The translations under genes were made by a program, and so were the position numbers. The notes below the pieces were generated by a model. It saw only the letters and a list, made by a program, of their open reading frames with translations, was not told the origin of the DNA and ran no database searches. A stretch of 64,000 nt of DNA. Source: Comamonas sp. SCN 67-35 (lineage in GTDB: Bacteria > Pseudomonadota > Gammaproteobacteria > Burkholderiales > Burkholderiaceae_C). Below are positions 61,366-64,000 of the stretch, piece by piece. Each line of letters opens with the position of its first letter. Positions within the stretch are counted from its first letter, which is position 1. The DNA lies in the NCBI GenBank assembly GCA_001725255.1, contig MEFV01000001.1, forward strand, positions 124,001-188,000, written 5' to 3'.

Positions 61366-61428
61366 AAAACTCCCGAAGGTCAGGGCGGCGCTACCGGGAT
61401 GACGGCGCGCCAGCAGGGTTCCCAGGCC

Positions 61429-62997
61429 TTACGGGCGCGCGTCGGCATCCACGTCGTACACCGCATAAACCCACGGCTGTGCCCGGGGAAAGCGCCAGCC
61501 GCTGCGCGCCACCTGCAACACGTGCGGCTGCGTGGACCGTCCGCGCGCGGCCAGCCACTGCCGGGCCTGGCGGTCGCAATCGGTTGCGTCCTGCGCCGTC
61601 GACAGCGGCCCGCGCAGACACAGCAGCACACCATCGCGCGCCTGCCAGGGGCCGACCCCCAACATCCGTGCTTCCTTGCTGTCGGGCAGACCCGGCACGG
61701 TCAGCAGATGCGGCTGGGCGTAGAAGGCGAGCATCGCATTGCCGGCCCAGTCGCCACCCACCCACCCGAGGCGCTGGCCCGGGTGGCGCTGCTGCCAGTC
61801 GCCCACGATGGCGCGCGCGGCCTCCTGCGTCGGCCGGTAGTAGCCTTCATTGCCGCGCAGCGCGTTGAACAGCGCAAACACCACGCTCAGCGCCAATATC
61901 AGCGCCAGCACCGGCCACCATGCGCGCGCCAGATGATGCAGCGCAGCCGCCTCGGCCGCAGGCGCGAGCCGCCGCAGATTGCGCAGCCACAGCAGGGAAA
62001 AGGCGTAACCGATCGGAATGGCCCAGGGGACGGAAAGCTCCGCGACGCCCGCCACGCCAAAGCCCAACGCCAGCACCCAGGGCATGCACGCGAGCCAGAA
62101 CAGCACGTCGTCCCGGCCTTGCGGCAGCCAACTGCGCAACAACAGGCGTGCCGCCTCGCGCGCCCATGGCGTGCCGTCCATGCGCGCCTGCGCGCGCGCC
62201 CAGACGAGGCACAGCGCGAGCCACGCGGGCAGCCAGTAGAACACCGGCGCGAAGGTAAAGCGCGCGACGTAGCCCCACGAGGTGGCACCCCCGCCCTGCT
62301 CCATGGCGTAGTGCAGCGGCGCCCAATCGTGGGAGGCGACCCAGGCCAGATGCGGCCACAGCACCAGGCCGAACACCGCCAGCGCAAGGTAGGGCCGCGG
62401 CGTCGCGAGCCAGCGCCGACCCTCGGCGTGCAGAAACACCGGCAGCAGGAACCCCGCAAGGAACAAGCCGCTGAAGTACTTGCTCAGCATGCAGGCAGCC
62501 GACACCAGGCCCAGCGCCACGCTGGCCCCGGCGCCGCGCCAGCCGCGCTGCTGCCAGCTCGCCAGCAGCAGCGTCGCAGCCCAGGGCCAGAGCGACAGCA
62601 ATTGGCTGTTGGCGTTGAACTTGCCCGCCAGGTTGGTGTAGGGGAAGCTCCAGAGCAGCAGCAGCGCGCCCCACGGAGCAAGAGCCCCGAGCTTGAGCCG
62701 CCGCCCGAGCACCCAGACCCCCGCCAACCCCACGAACACGTTGGCATACGAGAGCAGCCGGTAGTTGAAATCGTTCTGCGCAAACACCCCGAACCACAAT
62801 CCCACGACCCAGCTGAAAAAGGGCGGGTGCTTGTGCGTGCCCCAGCGCAGCGGCTGCGACCACGCATAGTTCTCGAGCATGTCGTGGTAGCCGTCCAGGT
62901 TGGCGTTGCCCAACCACGTGGCGAACGCCCAGACAACGCACGCACCGGCCAGCCAGCCCAGAACCCGGCGCGTCGAAGGCGCAGCAAAGGGGTACAT
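61429..62997 (-). CDS. ArnT/PMT-like membrane glycosyltransferase
   Basis: 522 residues from ATG 62997. About ten to twelve membrane helices. The first periplasmic loop carries 'LGNANLDGYHDMLENYAW' with the Asp of GT-C enzymes, followed by 'THKHPPFFSWVVGLWF'. A ~120-residue soluble C-terminal domain follows. It probably uses a lipid-linked sugar and modifies lipid A, a glycan or a protein; the acceptor is not predictable. No arn or lipopolysaccharide genes are nearby. Confidence 0.85.
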   Translation of the reverse strand: MYPFAAPSTRRVLGWLAGACVVWAFATWLGNANLDGYHDMLENYAWSQPLRWGTHKHPPFFSWVVGLWFGVFAQNDFNYRLLSYANVFVGLAGVWVLGRRLKLGALAPWGALLLLWSFPYTNLAGKFNANSQLLSLWPWAATLLLASWQQRGWRGAGASVALGLVSAACMLSKYFSGLFLAGFLLPVFLHAEGRRWLATPRPYLALAVFGLVLWPHLAWVASHDWAPLHYAMEQGGGATSWGYVARFTFAPVFYWLPAWLALCLVWARAQARMDGTPWAREAARLLLRSWLPQGRDDVLFWLACMPWVLALGFGVAGVAELSVPWAIPIGYAFSLLWLRNLRRLAPAAEAAALHHLARAWWPVLALILALSVVFALFNALRGNEGYYRPTQEAARAIVGDWQQRHPGQRLGWVGGDWAGNAMLAFYAQPHLLTVPGLPDSKEARMLGVGPWQARDGVLLCLRGPLSTAQDATDCDRQARQWLAARGRSTQPHVLQVARSGWRFPRAQPWVYAVYDVDADARP

Positions 62998-63164
62998 GGC
63001 GGAGTCAGGGCTGCGGCCTGGCGGCTGCAGGAGATGCAAGGAACGCCCGCGCGACTGGCGCGAAGGCAGGAAACAGAAGGGGAATGACGAGGGCGGAGGA
63101 CGGCACGGGAGGCGATTATCGCAGGCCGCAAGGCTCGTATGATCAATGGTTTTCCGCCCAGCGC

Positions 63165-64000
63165 ATGTCCGGTCTCAATCTCGCTCAGTTGCAGGCGGTG
63201 CACGTCACGGACCACCCCTGCCTGGTCCTGGCGGGCGCGGGTTCGGGCAAGACGCGGGTCATCACGCACAAGATCGCGCACCTGATCTCGCAGGGCCTGG
63301 CGCCACGGCAGATCGCCGCGATCACCTTCACCAACAAGGCGGCCGCCGAAATGCGCGAGCGCGCCGGCGGGCTCATAGGGCGCGCCGCGCGCGAGGTGCT
63401 GATCTGTACCTTCCACGCACTCGGCGTGCAGCTGCTGCGCGAAGACGGACAGGTGCTCGGCCTGAAACCGCACTTCAGCATTCTGGACACGGGCGATGTG
63501 ACCTCCATCCTCAAGGATTGCGCCGGCGCCACCACTGACCTGGCCACGGCGCGGCAGTGGCAATGGGGCATCAGCGCGCTGAAGAACGCGGGACTGGGCG
63601 CGCAGCAGGCTCTGGCGCAGGCCAAAGACGATACCGAGCGCCAACTGGCTGCCCTGATGCTACGTTACGAGGAGCGCCTGGCGGCCTATCAGAGCGTGGA
63701 TTTCGATGATCTGATCGGCCTACCCATGCGCCTGCTGCGCGAGCACTCCGCAGTGCGCGAAAAATGGCAGCATCAGCTCGGCCACGTGCTCATCGACGAA
63801 TACCAGGACACGAACGCCACGCAGTACGAACTGCTCAAACTGCTCGTGGGCGACAACGGCCGCTTCACCGCCGTGGGTGACGATGACCAGAGCATCTATG
63901 GCTGGCGCGGCGCGACGCTGGACAATCTCAAGCGACTGCCCCGGGATTTTCCCCGGCTCAAGGTCGTCAAACTCGAGCAGAACTACCGCTCCACCACGGC
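63165..64000 (+). CDS. rep: ATP-dependent DNA helicase Rep (3' end outside window)
   Basis: First 278 residues of a superfamily 1A helicase; the frame is open at the window edge. Motifs: 'CLVLAGAGSGKTRVITHKIA' (Q-motif follows 'LNLAQLQAV'), Ia 'AAITFTNKAAAEMRER', Ib 'ICTFHALGVQLLR', II 'VLIDEYQDTNATQYELL', III 'FTAVGDDDQSIYGWRGA' and the start of IV 'LEQNYRST'. The spacing from N-terminus to motif III and the 'DEYQDTN' variant fit Rep better than UvrD or PcrA. ATG 63165 is the only good start and lacks a clear ribosome site. Confidence 0.92.
   Translation, partial: MSGLNLAQLQAVHVTDHPCLVLAGAGSGKTRVITHKIAHLISQGLAPRQIAAITFTNKAAAEMRERAGGLIGRAAREVLICTFHALGVQLLREDGQVLGLKPHFSILDTGDVTSILKDCAGATTDLATARQWQWGISALKNAGLGAQQALAQAKDDTERQLAALMLRYEERLAAYQSVDFDDLIGLPMRLLREHSAVREKWQHQLGHVLIDEYQDTNATQYELLKLLVGDNGRFTAVGDDDQSIYGWRGATLDNLKRLPRDFPRLKVVKLEQNYRSTT

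Overview
The window is GC-rich, densely coded DNA of a beta-proteobacterium, most likely a member of the Comamonadaceae (Acidovorax / Delftia / Comamonas / Diaphorobacter relatives). The evidence is gene content (DUF3567, DUF1840, cobalamin-dependent ribonucleotide reductase NrdJ, NnrS, several acyl-CoA and HAAT-type transport clusters), very frequent ATGA stop/start overlaps, and a dispersed family of short imperfect palindromes (core AGCGCT...AGCGCTA..AGCC) that I associate from memory with this family. It looks chromosomal: I see no insertion sequence, prophage, integrase, CRISPR array, rRNA or tRNA. Both ends cut genes: flagellin at the left and a Rep helicase at the right.

Layout. 1-3.3 kb: end of the flagellin gene, then fliD, fliS and fliT (filament cap and export chaperones), with a near-consensus sigma-28 promoter before fliS. 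3.3-4.2 kb: a cation diffusion facilitator. 4.5-9.3 kb: the prkA-yeaH-spoVR stress triad. 9.4-14.6 kb (minus): gspA-like ATPase, gspB, a Crp-type regulator, and htpG behind a sigma-32-like promoter. 14.8-23.3 kb: an acyl-CoA synthetase, a five-part HAAT/Liv-type ABC importer and a PaaK-like CoA ligase, apparently one uptake-and-activation unit. 23.3-30.9 kb: a TetR-controlled acyl-CoA pathway (carboxylase alpha and beta, MaoC hydratase, CitE-like lyase, nitroreductase, divergent acyl-CoA dehydrogenase) with two identical palindromic operators. 31-35.1 kb: two more TetR genes, with an AidB-like dehydrogenase and a crotonase.

35.5-42.7 kb: a small unknown protein, a chemoreceptor, UspA, tgt, a lone PAS protein, an FAH-fold protein that seems to have lost its catalytic residues, a DUF3108 protein and a DUF3567 protein. 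42.7-46.6 kb (minus): nnrS and nrdJ. 46.9-50.9 kb: DUF1840, a small basic protein, tag, a lipoprotein metallopeptidase, an acyl-CoA-binding protein, a PaaI-type thioesterase and a transglutaminase. 51-55.9 kb: a probable copper-uptake operon (DUF2946-like protein, TonB receptor, YcnI, CopC-CopD fusion). 55.9-64 kb: hemE, priA, a periplasmic-sensing GGDEF protein, an ArnT-like membrane glycosyltransferase and rep.

The main themes are catabolism of imported organic acids through CoA thioesters, each module with its own TetR switch; stress and low-oxygen physiology (PrkA/SpoVR, HtpG, UspA, NnrS, NrdJ); and metal handling. The least ordinary items are the carboxylase-hydratase-lyase pathway with its twin operators, the degenerate FAH protein, the copper operon, DnaA-box-like sites between hemE and priA, and the palindrome family, two members of which sit in frame inside coding genes.
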